From an uncultured Pelagibacteraceae bacterium (GTDB lineage Bacteria; Pseudomonadota; Alphaproteobacteria; Pelagibacterales; Pelagibacteraceae), in the NCBI GenBank assembly GCA_902561095.1, contig CACEOF010000001.1, positions 62,001 to 126,000 of the forward strand: a stretch of 64,000 nucleotides of DNA, in the 5' to 3' direction. How positions within the stretch are numbered: position 1 is the stretch's first letter; each line of letters begins with the position of its first letter. The position numbers were made by a program, and so were the translations under genes. The notes under the pieces are model-generated. The model had not been told where the DNA came from, did not search any database, and was given only the letters and a program-made list of their open reading frames with translations. Shown here one piece after another: positions 1 to 8,635 of the stretch.

Positions 1-312
1 TGCTAAATCTGCGACTGCCGGAATACCAGTATAATCCTGTAATAATACTCTTGCAGGTCTATAAGCAATTTCAGTTGTTGATTTTTTACTTTTTAGCCAA
101 TCTCTTAGTGCATCAATTTGGTTTTTAGTAACTGATAAATCATCCTCATATCTCAATAAATTTTCTAAAAGAACCTTTAGTGATTTAGGTAATTTAGAGA
201 TACCTTTTAATCCATTGCTCTCAGCTTTACTTAAAGAATAATATTTGTAGTTTTTTGAATTTATTTTTATTTCAGATAAAGAATTGTATGAGTTTTTCGT
301 CCCTGGTTTCAT
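1..312 (-). CDS. acnA: Aconitate hydratase A, N-terminal part (cut by window edge)
   Basis: This is the first 104 codons of a gene that continues beyond the left edge of the window. The translation begins MKPGTKNSYNSL and contains LPKSLKVLLENLLRYED and the stretch RPARVLLQDYTGIPAVADLA, which is the highly conserved entrance of the AcnA/IRP1 aconitase family. The enzyme interconverts citrate and isocitrate in the TCA cycle using a [4Fe-4S] cluster. The cluster cysteines lie outside the visible part. The ATG at 310-312 is the only sensible start and the frame stays open to base 1. The LysE gene lies only three bases upstream of the start, so the two may be cotranscribed. Confidence 0.93.
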   Translation of the reverse strand, partial: MKPGTKNSYNSLSEIKINSKNYKYYSLSKAESNGLKGISKLPKSLKVLLENLLRYEDDLSVTKNQIDALRDWLKSKKSTTEIAYRPARVLLQDYTGIPAVADLA

Positions 313-315
313 AAT

Positions 316-906
316 TTAATAATAAAATGTTGCTATACAAAATAATAGAAGCGTTGACATAGCATAATTAAACCATTTAATAAATTTCTCATTTGTCGCA
401 AATTTCCTCATAAATCTACCCAACAGTGTCCAGAAAATTATACTTATTATTGCAAACATAAAAGCTACACTCAGCATCCATAATGAATAATTTAAAAAGT
501 TTTTACCTGATTCTGTATAAGTTGATACTGCTATAACCGCAACTATTACACCTTTGGGATTTAAAAACTGAAAGAGAAAAGTCTCAATAAAATTTACAGG
601 TTTCAATTCTTTATTATCAGTTGATAATTTAGAAAATGAAATTTTATATGCTAGATAAATTAGAAAAATTGTACCAGTTCCAATTAAAACTTTTTGAATT
701 ATTGGATAAATATTAAAAATATTTATCAAACCAAAATTGACTAATGCAAGCATAGTAGTAAAACCAAAAATTACGCCAAGCATCAAAGGTATTGATTTTT
801 TTATGCCATGATTGAATCCAGAATGAGATGCGACAACATTATTTGGGCCAGGTGAACAACTAGTTACAAACATAAATAATGAAAGAGATAAAATTTCAGG
901 ATGCAT
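316..906 (-). CDS. LysE/RhtB-family amino acid exporter
   Basis: This 196-residue integral membrane protein has about six hydrophobic segments. It carries the family signature SPGPNN at residues 18-23, followed by a small-residue-rich stretch. LysE/RhtB proteins export amino acids such as lysine, threonine or homoserine, driven by the proton motive force. The substrate here cannot be read from the sequence. The length is normal for the family (about 200). Its ATG lies three bases beyond the stop of the CsaA-like gene at 910, and its stop lies three bases before the aconitase start, so csaA-lysE-acnA form one compact minus-strand run. Confidence 0.85.
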   Translation of the reverse strand: MHPEILSLSLFMFVTSCSPGPNNVVASHSGFNHGIKKSIPLMLGVIFGFTTMLALVNFGLINIFNIYPIIQKVLIGTGTIFLIYLAYKISFSKLSTDNKELKPVNFIETFLFQFLNPKGVIVAVIAVSTYTESGKNFLNYSLWMLSVAFMFAIISIIFWTLLGRFMRKFATNEKFIKWFNYAMSTLLLFCIATFYY

Positions 907-909
907 ATT

Positions 910-1251
910 TTATGCTATAGGGAGCCCATTCTCAGATTTTTGAGATGGGTGTACTAATATCACTTTTCCCTCTTTATCAATTGATCCAAGAATAAGTACT
1001 TGTGATACCACTCCTGCAATATTTTTTTCTGCAAAATTACAAACTCCTATAACTTGTTTTCCTTTTAAATTTTCTTCATTATAATAATGAGTAATTTGAG
1101 CAGATGATTGTTTTATGCCAATCTCATCCCCAAAATCAACTTGGATCACTAGTGATGGTTTTCTAGCCTTTTCATTTTTTTTTACAGATAAAACTGTACC
1201 AACTCGAATATCAACTTTATCAAAAATATCGTAGGTTATTTGTTCTTTCAT
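910..1251 (-). CDS. csaA: CsaA-like tRNA-binding-domain protein
   Basis: This is a stand-alone 113-residue EMAP/Trbp111 OB-fold protein. DKVDIRVGTVLSV at about residues 11-23 and KQVIGVCNFAEKNIAG are the hallmarks of the CsaA/YgjH family. In Bacillus, CsaA acts as an export-related chaperone, and related domains bind tRNA when attached to synthetases. The role in this organism is therefore only family-level. The full length matches CsaA (about 110 residues). It is divergent from the M20 deacylase gene, with only 27 bases between the two start codons, so both promoters must be very short or reach into coding sequence. Confidence 0.85.
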   Translation of the reverse strand: MKEQITYDIFDKVDIRVGTVLSVKKNEKARKPSLVIQVDFGDEIGIKQSSAQITHYYNEENLKGKQVIGVCNFAEKNIAGVVSQVLILGSIDKEGKVILVHPSQKSENGLPIA

Positions 1252-1278
1252 ATAATTAATATATAATGAAACTTAAAT

Positions 1279-2469
1279 ATGAGTACAGAAAATAATTTAG
1301 ATGTTTTATTTGATAACTCTGTCAAAATTTTATCTGACTTAATAGCCTTTAAAACAATTTCAGGAGAAGATAATAATTCACTTATAGATTATTGTGATAA
1401 TATATTAAAAAAACTTGGAGCTATATCTTTTAGAACTTTTGATGATCATAAAAAAAGAGTCAATTTATTTGCAACTATTAAATCTAAAACAAATAGTAAC
1501 AAAAAACCTATAATTTTATCAGGACACACAGATGTTGTGCCTGTGTCTAAAGGTTGGTCTACAGATCCTTTCAAGGCTACTATTAAAGGGGATAAACTTT
1601 ATGGAAGAGGATCATGTGATATGAAAGGGTTTATTGCATGCACATTAGCTTTTGCACCAATTTATTCGAAATCTAACCTTGATAGAGATATTCATTTTTC
1701 TTTCACTTTTGATGAAGAAACTGCATGCCAAGGAGCACCCATTCTCATAAAGGAATTAAAAAAAAGAGAAATTAAAGATGGAATTTGTATTGTTGGCGAG
1801 CCAACAAACATGAAAATTATTGATGCTCACAAAGGATGCTATGAATACACAACTTATTTTAAAGGTTTAGCAGGTCATAGCTCAACACCACATAAGGGTG
1901 TGAGCGCTGTTGAATACGCTTCAAGATATGTAAATAAATTGATTGAATTAAGGAATGACCTTAAAGATAGAGCTCCAAAAGATTCTATATTTGATCCTCC
2001 TCATTCAACTCTGTCTATAGGAGGTATTTTTGGTGGAATTGCTCACAACGTGATCGCAGATAAATGCCATGTCAATTGGGAAACAAGACCAGTGGTTAAA
2101 GAGGATGCAATATTTTTGAATAAAGAACTTGATAAATACACAAATGAAATTTTATTGCCAGAAATGAAAAAAGTTTTTTCTAGCTCCTCTATTGAGAAAA
2201 AAGTTATTGGAGAAATAATTGGATTTGATCGTAAAGATAAATCCGATGCTTGTGAATTAATTTCAAGTTTAACGGGAGATAACTCTAGACAAGTTGTATC
2301 TTTTGGAACTGAAGCAGGTTTGTTTCAAGAAATAGGAATTAGTACAGTTGTTTGTGGACCAGGCTCTATTGAACAAGCACACAAAATTGATGAATTTATA
2401 ATATTGGACGAATTAAAAAAGTGTTTGAAATTACTTGATGGAATTAAAGAAAAATCCTCTTTAAATTAA
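1279..2469 (+). CDS. argE: M20 deacylase, acetylornithine deacetylase (ArgE) type
   Basis: This 396-residue cytosolic metallohydrolase of the M20 family hydrolyses N-acyl amino acids. ArgE removes acetate from N-acetylornithine in arginine synthesis. The di-zinc motif is complete: SGHTDVVP gives H83 and D85, GRGSCDMKG gives D114, FDEE gives the catalytic E146 and ligand E147, and GEPT contains E174. The dimerisation domain follows (AGHSS near residue 200). The annotation as ArgE rather than another acyl-amino-acid deacylase rests on overall similarity (STDPF, GRGSCDMKGF). No other arg gene is adjacent, so a catabolic substrate is possible. The last four bases overlap the stop of the convergent aldehyde dehydrogenase gene. 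Confidence 0.8.
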   Translation: MSTENNLDVLFDNSVKILSDLIAFKTISGEDNNSLIDYCDNILKKLGAISFRTFDDHKKRVNLFATIKSKTNSNKKPIILSGHTDVVPVSKGWSTDPFKATIKGDKLYGRGSCDMKGFIACTLAFAPIYSKSNLDRDIHFSFTFDEETACQGAPILIKELKKREIKDGICIVGEPTNMKIIDAHKGCYEYTTYFKGLAGHSSTPHKGVSAVEYASRYVNKLIELRNDLKDRAPKDSIFDPPHSTLSIGGIFGGIAHNVIADKCHVNWETRPVVKEDAIFLNKELDKYTNEILLPEMKKVFSSSSIEKKVIGEIIGFDRKDKSDACELISSLTGDNSRQVVSFGTEAGLFQEIGISTVVCGPGSIEQAHKIDEFIILDELKKCLKLLDGIKEKSSLN

Positions 2470-3899
2470 CTCCAACCACCAACTGATTTTACCTCTAAAA
2501 ACTCTAGCAAACCCTCTTTACCAGCTTCTCTTCCAATACCAGAATGCTTAAAACCACCAAAGGGAGCGTCTACTGCAATACCCGCACCATTTACATCTAC
2601 CATTCCAGATCTTAATTTTCTGGCAAGTCTTCTTATTTTTTCAGAGTCTTTACTTTGAATATAATTTGTTAAACCATAATCAGTATCATTAGCAATTTCT
2701 ATTGCTTCTTCTTCAGTTTCAAATGGTATTACTGACAAAACTGGCCCAAATATTTCTGTTCGTGCTATTTCCATTTGATTATTGACATCTGCAAATACAG
2801 TAGGTTTAACATAATAACCCTTGTTCATACCATCTGGTTTCCCTGGACCACCAGCAACTAATTTTGCACCTTCATCTATTCCTTTTTGGATTAACGTTTG
2901 AATTTTATTAAATTGTATTTCAGAAATTACAGGTCCAATATGTTCACCTTCTTTTTTTGGATCATCCACTTTAAATTCATTTGTATATTTTTTTAGTCTT
3001 TCTATTGCTTCATCATACATAGATTTTTCAACCAACATCCTTGTTGGAGCATTGCAAGATTGACCTGAGTTTCTAAAACATCTTAAAGCACCTCTTTCAA
3101 CGGCCTCTGGATCTGCATCTTTAAAAATAATATTTGCACCCTTGCCACCTAATTCTAAACTAACTCTTTTAAAATCTTTTGCTGCATTTTGGGATATTAA
3201 TGCACCTGCTCTAGTTGATCCTGTAAATGAGATCATATTTATATCTGGATGACTAGTTAAGGCATCACCAGTTGTTGCACCATCTCCATTTACTAAGTTA
3301 AACACTCCTTTTGGAAATTTTGCTTCATCAATAAGTTCTGCAAGTATCATGGCTGAAAGTGGCGCTAATTCTGATGGTTTTAAAATCATAGTACAGCCAG
3401 AAGCTAAAGCTGGAATTACTTTTAATGTGACCTGATTCATAGGCCAGTTCCAAGGAGTAATTAAAGCACAAACTCCTTTTGGCTCATATATTAATCTTTG
3501 ATTTTTCGCATGCTCCCCTAATGGCTTTTCAAATTCAAACTCTTTTAAATATCTTATAAATGATTTTGTATGACTTGCGCCAGTTCCTGTTTGAAGTTTT
3601 GATGCAAAATCCTTAGGCGCTCCCATTTCTTGAATAATGGCATCTGTTATATCGTTCCATCTTTTTTTATATAGAGTGTAGAATGTTTCCAATAGATCAA
3701 TTCTGTCCTCTCTTGTTGAATATCCCCAAGTTTTGAATGCTTCTTTAGCAGAGAGCACTGCATCATTAACATCATCTTTACTTCCAAGTGAAATTACCGC
3801 ACAAGCTTTTTCAGACGCTGGATTAATTACTTCAATATCGCTTGGTTTTTTTGGAGCAACCCATGAACCATTTATGTAAAAATTTCTTTTTTCTAACAT
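2466..3899 (-). CDS. NAD(P)-dependent aldehyde dehydrogenase
   Basis: This 477-residue protein is a full-length member of the ALDH superfamily. The catalytic cysteine is C282 in NSGQSCNAP, the general base is E249 in SLELGGK, and the oxyanion asparagine is N151 in TPWNWP. It oxidises an aldehyde to a carboxylate with NAD(P)+. The substrate is not evident. The gene follows the ureohydrolase gene on the same strand by 20 bases, which suggests a substrate from guanidino-amine or polyamine breakdown, such as 4-aminobutyraldehyde or 4-guanidinobutyraldehyde. That pairing is an inference from context. Confidence 0.88.
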   Translation of the reverse strand: MLEKRNFYINGSWVAPKKPSDIEVINPASEKACAVISLGSKDDVNDAVLSAKEAFKTWGYSTREDRIDLLETFYTLYKKRWNDITDAIIQEMGAPKDFASKLQTGTGASHTKSFIRYLKEFEFEKPLGEHAKNQRLIYEPKGVCALITPWNWPMNQVTLKVIPALASGCTMILKPSELAPLSAMILAELIDEAKFPKGVFNLVNGDGATTGDALTSHPDINMISFTGSTRAGALISQNAAKDFKRVSLELGGKGANIIFKDADPEAVERGALRCFRNSGQSCNAPTRMLVEKSMYDEAIERLKKYTNEFKVDDPKKEGEHIGPVISEIQFNKIQTLIQKGIDEGAKLVAGGPGKPDGMNKGYYVKPTVFADVNNQMEIARTEIFGPVLSVIPFETEEEAIEIANDTDYGLTNYIQSKDSEKIRRLARKLRSGMVDVNGAGIAVDAPFGGFKHSGIGREAGKEGLLEFLEVKSVGGWS

Positions 3900-3919
3900 T
3901 TGAGAAAACTATCCTCTCT

Positions 3920-4879
3920 TTATGTTTTTGCAAACAAATTAGTTAATTCATACACTATTGTTGCTGCAGCTAGAGAAGTAACTTCTGCATGGTCATAAGC
4001 TGGAGAAACCTCTACAACATCAGCTGATACAAGATTCAAACCTGATAAGCCTCTTAAAACATTTACCATCTCTCTAGTTGTCATTCCTGCGATTTCAGGT
4101 GTACCTGTTCCAGGAGCAAAAGCAGGATCTAGCACATCAATATCAATTGAAAGGTATAATGGATTATCTCCAACTCTTTTTCTAATTCTTTCAGCTATTT
4201 TATCTGTTCCATCAGTTTGAAATTCATCACAATGAATTATTTTAAAACCAAAACTTTCATCATTTTTTATATCATCTCTGCTATAAAGTGGCCCTCGAAT
4301 ACCTACATGCATTGAGGCATCATCTAAAAATAATCCTTCTTCTCTAGCTCTTCTAAATGGAGTTCCATGTGTATAAGGCGCACCAAAGTAAGTATCCCAT
4401 GTGTCTAGATGAGCATCAAAATGCACTAAAGAGACTGGACCATTATTTTTTTTATTTATTGCTCTTAACAATGGTACAGCAATTGTGTGGTCTCCACCTA
4501 GACTAATTATACCGCCTACTTTTTTTAATAAATCTGTAGCTCCTACTTCAATTTGTTTGATGGCTTCATCGATGCTAAATGGATTACATGCTATATCACC
4601 TGCGTCAGCCACTTGTTGAATTTTAAAGGGCTCAACATCATAACTTGGATGATAATTTGTTCTTAAATGTCTAGAGGCTTGGCGAATACTTTGTGGTCCA
4701 AATCTTGCTCCAGGTCTATAACTAGTTCCTGCATCAAATGGTACACCTACTATTGCTACATCGCAGCTTTCAACATCTCTTAAATCAGGCAATCTAGCAA
4801 ATGTAGACGGGCCTGCATATCTTGGAACTTTTGTGCCACTTACTGGCTGAATTGGATTTTTATTTTTTTCTTTTTTCAT
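3920..4879 (-). CDS. speB: Agmatinase-type ureohydrolase
   Basis: This 319-residue member of the arginase/agmatinase superfamily splits urea from a guanidino compound using two Mn2+ ions. All metal ligands are present: H131 in GGDHTI, D155, H157 and D159 in FDAHLDT, and D246 and D248 in SIDIDVLDP. The length and the N-terminal PRYAGPSTFARLP segment fit agmatinase and the closely related guanidinobutyrases. Motifs alone do not separate these activities. It heads a two-gene unit with the aldehyde dehydrogenase 20 bases downstream, and diverges from the metallopeptidase-like gene, with 54 bases between the start codons. Confidence 0.85.
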   Translation of the reverse strand: MKKEKNKNPIQPVSGTKVPRYAGPSTFARLPDLRDVESCDVAIVGVPFDAGTSYRPGARFGPQSIRQASRHLRTNYHPSYDVEPFKIQQVADAGDIACNPFSIDEAIKQIEVGATDLLKKVGGIISLGGDHTIAVPLLRAINKKNNGPVSLVHFDAHLDTWDTYFGAPYTHGTPFRRAREEGLFLDDASMHVGIRGPLYSRDDIKNDESFGFKIIHCDEFQTDGTDKIAERIRKRVGDNPLYLSIDIDVLDPAFAPGTGTPEIAGMTTREMVNVLRGLSGLNLVSADVVEVSPAYDHAEVTSLAAATIVYELTNLFAKT

Positions 4880-4933
4880 TTTTTTTTAAAACTAAGTTAA
4901 TATTATCTAGCTTTATTCGTCTATAATAATCTA

Positions 4934-5665
4934 ATGAAATATATTTTTTCTATAATACTAATATTTAATATTTCAGTAGTAAATGCGAATGAAATTTTTA
5001 ATCTATTAAAAATCCCTAATTTAGAAATATATAATATAAACAGTTTAAATGGATTAAAATATTTATATGCTGAGAGTAACTTTGAAATAGGATTAAAAAA
5101 AAATATTTCTTGTAATAAATTAAAAAAAAAAGAATTAGATAAAAAATATCCAATTGTTGAAGAAAATTTAAACAAATATAAATCAGATTTTTTAATTAAG
5201 AATAATCTCAAATTCATTATTTTATGTGAAAATCTAACTGTTTCTTCAATTAATACTGGAGGAATACCAAACATTCTTAAAAGGTCATTAATCTTAGATA
5301 TTAACTTTAATCAAAAACACTTTGAAAGAATGATCCACCATGAGTTCTTTCATATGATACAAGCAAAGCACAAAATGATATTTGATGAAACTTTATGGTC
5401 TAGATTTAATAGGACATCTTTTAAATATGCAGAATGTTCAACTTGTTCAGATCGTACTGATCTTAGTATATATAAAAATACAGATGGATTTTTAACAGAA
5501 TATTCAAAATCTATTCCTTCAGAGGATATGGCTGAAATTTTTTCCTTTCTTATGACTAATAAAGAATTGGTAGAAAAAAAAATTGAGAAGGATTTAATTT
5601 TAAAAAATAAAGTCGAATATTTAGAAAAAAATTTAAAGTTGATTGATAATAACTTCGTATTTTAA
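4934..5665 (+). CDS. Predicted exported zincin-like metallopeptidase, family unknown
   Basis: I do not recognise a named family for this 243-residue protein. A hydrophobic N-terminus ending in VVNA (about residue 18) looks like a cleavable signal peptide. ERMIHHEFFHMIQ carries an HExxH zinc motif (H136, E137, H140). A later SEDMAEIF (E197-E201) resembles the ED-x-AE third-ligand motif of several secreted zincins. C60, C99, C169 and C172 could form disulfides. A periplasmic or envelope peptidase is a reasonable inference, with unknown substrate. The stop overlaps the next start by one base (TAATG), so it is translationally coupled to the cyclophilin gene. Confidence 0.6.
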   Translation: MKYIFSIILIFNISVVNANEIFNLLKIPNLEIYNINSLNGLKYLYAESNFEIGLKKNISCNKLKKKELDKKYPIVEENLNKYKSDFLIKNNLKFIILCENLTVSSINTGGIPNILKRSLILDINFNQKHFERMIHHEFFHMIQAKHKMIFDETLWSRFNRTSFKYAECSTCSDRTDLSIYKNTDGFLTEYSKSIPSEDMAEIFSFLMTNKELVEKKIEKDLILKNKVEYLEKNLKLIDNNFVF

Positions 5666-6309
5666 TGATTAAAAAAATTAAATCATCATTATCAGAAAAA
5701 ATATTATTTACTTTTCTAATTTTATTAGCAGTTTTTACTTTTAGTTCTTTTTATTTGATTAAAAATAAATGTTTGTTTGTAAAAGAACTTGATTTAGATG
5801 AACTTAAAATTAGTGATCCAAAAAATTTAGCTATTATGGATGTTGAGTGTGGAAAAGTTGCAATTGAACTTTATCCTAAAGTTTCACCTAAATCGGTTGA
5901 AAGATTTAAGTATTTTGTTAATTCAGGTTTGTATAATAATTCAGCATTTTATCGTGTTATAGAAAATACTTTGGTTCAAGCAGGTGATCTTGAGTTTGGT
6001 TATCATGATAATATAAACTATTTTAAAATTGGAAGTGGTAAGTCTAAGCTTGGTAAATTAAAATCAGAATTAAGCAATGATTACGAATTTAAAGCAGGAA
6101 CTGTTGCTATGGCCAGGGGGGAATTTGATACTGAGGATAGTGAATTCTTTATTATCTTAAAAGATATTCCTTTATACCAAGGAGAATATACACCAGTTGG
6201 TAAAGTTATCTTTGGCTTGGATGCTTTAAAAAAAATTAAAGTTGGTAACAAAACAGATTATGTATTGCGGCCTAATTATATTAAAGAATTTCAATTATTA
6301 GAAAACTAA
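5665..6309 (+). CDS. Membrane-anchored cyclophilin-type peptidyl-prolyl isomerase
   Basis: This 214-residue protein has one N-terminal hydrophobic segment (about residues 13-35) followed by a cyclophilin domain. The matching segments are VAIELYPKVSPKSVERF, SAFYRVIENTLVQAGD, GTVAMAR and SEFFIIL. Cyclophilins accelerate cis-trans isomerisation of prolyl bonds. The anchor suggests that it works on exported proteins in the periplasm. The active-site region is recognisable but diverged: VQAGD stands in place of the usual IQGGD, and the catalytic arginine is kept in YRV. It is coupled to the metallopeptidase-like gene upstream, and its end overlaps the end of the convergent fadB-type gene by four bases. 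Confidence 0.82.
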   Translation: MIKKIKSSLSEKILFTFLILLAVFTFSSFYLIKNKCLFVKELDLDELKISDPKNLAIMDVECGKVAIELYPKVSPKSVERFKYFVNSGLYNNSAFYRVIENTLVQAGDLEFGYHDNINYFKIGSGKSKLGKLKSELSNDYEFKAGTVAMARGEFDTEDSEFFIILKDIPLYQGEYTPVGKVIFGLDALKKIKVGNKTDYVLRPNYIKEFQLLEN

Positions 6310-8528
6310 TTAACTAAAGGTTTTCCAGTTGCAAGAGTATGCTTTATTCTTTCCTGTGTTTTAGGGGTTTCAATAAGCTTCATAAAAGCATCTAACTCTA
6401 GTTTAAACAAATCGTCTTCTGAAAGTTGTTTGTCTATTGATGTATCTCCGCCACTTAGTACATATGCTAATTCTTTAGCAACTACCATGCCGTGATCTAG
6501 TATAACTTTATCATTGTAAAGTTTATCTAAAACTTTGTGCATTTCACCCCTAACACTCTCACCTGGCAAATTGAATACTAATTCAGATGGCGATTTAAAA
6601 TCACGGTTTTCATCTAAAATTTCTTTTGATGCTTCGAGTAAACTATTTCTATTCATTATTTTTTTGTCTTCTGGCTTGAGGTATTTTAAAGGTTCTGCCT
6701 CCACCGGTGAAGTTGCTGTCTTACCATAACCAATAATATCAAAAACTTTTAATGGAGCAAAATTTGGATCTTTTTTACTTTCTTGTGTATTTTGCCATCT
6801 TGCCAACATTTCTTTGCAACCACCCCCAGCTGGGATCAATCCTACTATTGTCTCAACTAAACCAATTACAATATTCGTGTGCGATGCAACAAAATTACTT
6901 TGCACAAGAACTTCAAAGCCTCCTCCTAAAGTTAAACCTGAAGGTGCAGATATCACTGGATATTTTGAATACTTAAGCTCTTTACACGTTTCTTGGAAAT
7001 ATTTAATAAATTTTTCAATAGATTTAAAATCTCCTTTATTTGCAAAATCCATCGTATAGCTTAAATTTACTCCTGCAGAGAATTGCATACTTTCATTAAT
7101 AATAATTAAAGGTTTATCTGTTGCTTTTTTTAAAGCATCCATAGAGTCATAATCTAGAGCGTTTGCTTTTGTGGTAAACTCAACAATATTATAGTCTTTA
7201 AATTTATAAATTTGGGCAGAGCTGTTTCCATCGATACTTTGAGCCTTTCTCTTAACTTTTCCTAAAGTTTCAATTTTTGTATATTTTTGTCTCTCTCCAT
7301 AAAAATTTTCATTTTTTGATTTTGCAAGTTTCTCTAAAAATTTATTCCCACCATAATTATCTATTTTGTTAAAAAAGTTTTCTACTCCAATTTCTTCTAA
7401 CATCTCAAAAGGTCCTTTAGACCAATTAAAACCAAGTCTCATTGCTTCGTCAATATCGTTAAATTCATCTGTAATTTCAGTTACCAATGATGATGCATAT
7501 TTAATTATTTTTGAAATTACTGACCACGCATATTCACCATGTTTATCATCTCGATTAATTAATTTTTTAAGATCAACTTTTTCAGATTTAATATCGATTT
7601 TTTTGCTAGGTGAATAATCTCCTGTTTCAAGATTTAGGGCCTCTAAAATTTTTGTACCCCCATCTTTATTTATTCTATAAAAGCCACCTTTACCTTTTCG
7701 ACCAGTATAACCAGTTTCAATTAGTTTTTTAATTAAAGGAATTTCTTTTGCAACTTCATGAAATTTGTCAGTTTCAGGTAACTCTTTTATAAAACTTTTT
7801 AATACATCAGACATTAAATCAATGCCGATTAAATCATAAAGTCCAAATACTCCTGTTTTAGGAATTCCCATTGGTCTTCCAAAAATTGCATCAGCTTCTT
7901 CAACGGTTAATTTCATTTTGAAAGCCTCAGTCATTGCTATTTGCATAGCGTATACACCAACTCTATTTCCTAAAAAACCTGGGGTATCGTTACAGACTAT
8001 TGCCCCTTTACCAAGTTCAATCTCACAAAAATTTTGAAGTGCATTAATTTTTTCTAAATCATTATTTTCATTTTTAACAATTTCTAATAAGCCCATGTAT
8101 CGAACAGGATTAAAAAAGTGTGTAATGCAAAAGTCCCTTTTTTGTTCGTTGGTTAGATTTTGTGAAAGTACTTTAATTGGAATTGAGGATGTGTTTGAGG
8201 AGACTATAGCTCCATCTTTTCTGGATTTAAATATTTTATCGTAAATTTGATGCTTAATATCTATTCGTTCAACAACTGCTTCAACTATCCAATCAGCTTC
8301 TTTGACAATATCAAAATCATCAGAAATATTTCCTATTTTAATGTTATTAATCTTAGATTTATCAATTAATAATGGTGGTCTTGATTTAAAGATACTATCT
8401 CTAGCATTTTTGCTTATTTCAGTAGTCAAATCTAACAATGTAACTGGTACATTAGCATTACAAAGGTGTGCAGCTATTCCACTTCCCATAGTTCCTGACC
8501 CAATGATTACAACTTTTTTAATATCCAT
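6306..8528 (-). CDS. 3-hydroxyacyl-CoA dehydrogenase / enoyl-CoA hydratase fusion (FadB/FadN type)
   Basis: This 740-residue bifunctional enzyme carries out two middle steps of fatty acid beta-oxidation. The dehydrogenase half comes first. The NAD-binding motif IIGSGTMGSG starts at residue 8, the catalytic ITHFFNPVRYM follows, and the C-terminal 3HCDH domains extend to about residue 400. The hydratase (crotonase) domain is at about 430-640. It keeps both acidic residues of the family, in LGGGFEV and GLVETIVGLIPAGGG. This order is the reverse of E. coli FadB, where the hydratase is N-terminal, and matches FadN-like proteins. It diverges from the thiolase gene, which completes the pathway. Confidence 0.87.
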   Translation of the reverse strand: MDIKKVVIIGSGTMGSGIAAHLCNANVPVTLLDLTTEISKNARDSIFKSRPPLLIDKSKINNIKIGNISDDFDIVKEADWIVEAVVERIDIKHQIYDKIFKSRKDGAIVSSNTSSIPIKVLSQNLTNEQKRDFCITHFFNPVRYMGLLEIVKNENNDLEKINALQNFCEIELGKGAIVCNDTPGFLGNRVGVYAMQIAMTEAFKMKLTVEEADAIFGRPMGIPKTGVFGLYDLIGIDLMSDVLKSFIKELPETDKFHEVAKEIPLIKKLIETGYTGRKGKGGFYRINKDGGTKILEALNLETGDYSPSKKIDIKSEKVDLKKLINRDDKHGEYAWSVISKIIKYASSLVTEITDEFNDIDEAMRLGFNWSKGPFEMLEEIGVENFFNKIDNYGGNKFLEKLAKSKNENFYGERQKYTKIETLGKVKRKAQSIDGNSSAQIYKFKDYNIVEFTTKANALDYDSMDALKKATDKPLIIINESMQFSAGVNLSYTMDFANKGDFKSIEKFIKYFQETCKELKYSKYPVISAPSGLTLGGGFEVLVQSNFVASHTNIVIGLVETIVGLIPAGGGCKEMLARWQNTQESKKDPNFAPLKVFDIIGYGKTATSPVEAEPLKYLKPEDKKIMNRNSLLEASKEILDENRDFKSPSELVFNLPGESVRGEMHKVLDKLYNDKVILDHGMVVAKELAYVLSGGDTSIDKQLSEDDLFKLELDAFMKLIETPKTQERIKHTLATGKPLVN

Positions 8529-8589
8529 TAATCTTTAAAAATTTATTAAATTAATCAAAAACTTGAAATAGGACAAAATTCCTGCTTAA

Positions 8590-8618
8590 TTGATTTGATC
8601 AAAATATATATTTAATAA
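8590..8618 (+). promoter_or_regulatory. Putative promoter of the thiolase gene with overlapping 13-bp palindrome
   Basis: TTGATT (8590-8595) and TAATAA (8613-8618) are separated by 17 bases and lie 17 bases before the thiolase ATG. The -35 box is part of the palindrome TTGATTTGATCAA (8590-8602), which could be an operator for a fatty-acid-responsive regulator. In such AT-rich sequence, promoter-like hexamers arise often by chance, so the call is tentative. Confidence 0.35.
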
Positions 8619-8635
8619 AAAATTTAAAGATAAAA

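Noticed and set aside
4921..5274. 117-codon minus-strand frame opposite the zincin-like gene
   Set aside because: It is hydrophobic only because it mirrors A/T-rich codons. The plus-strand frame has a signal peptide, HExxH and a coupled neighbour.
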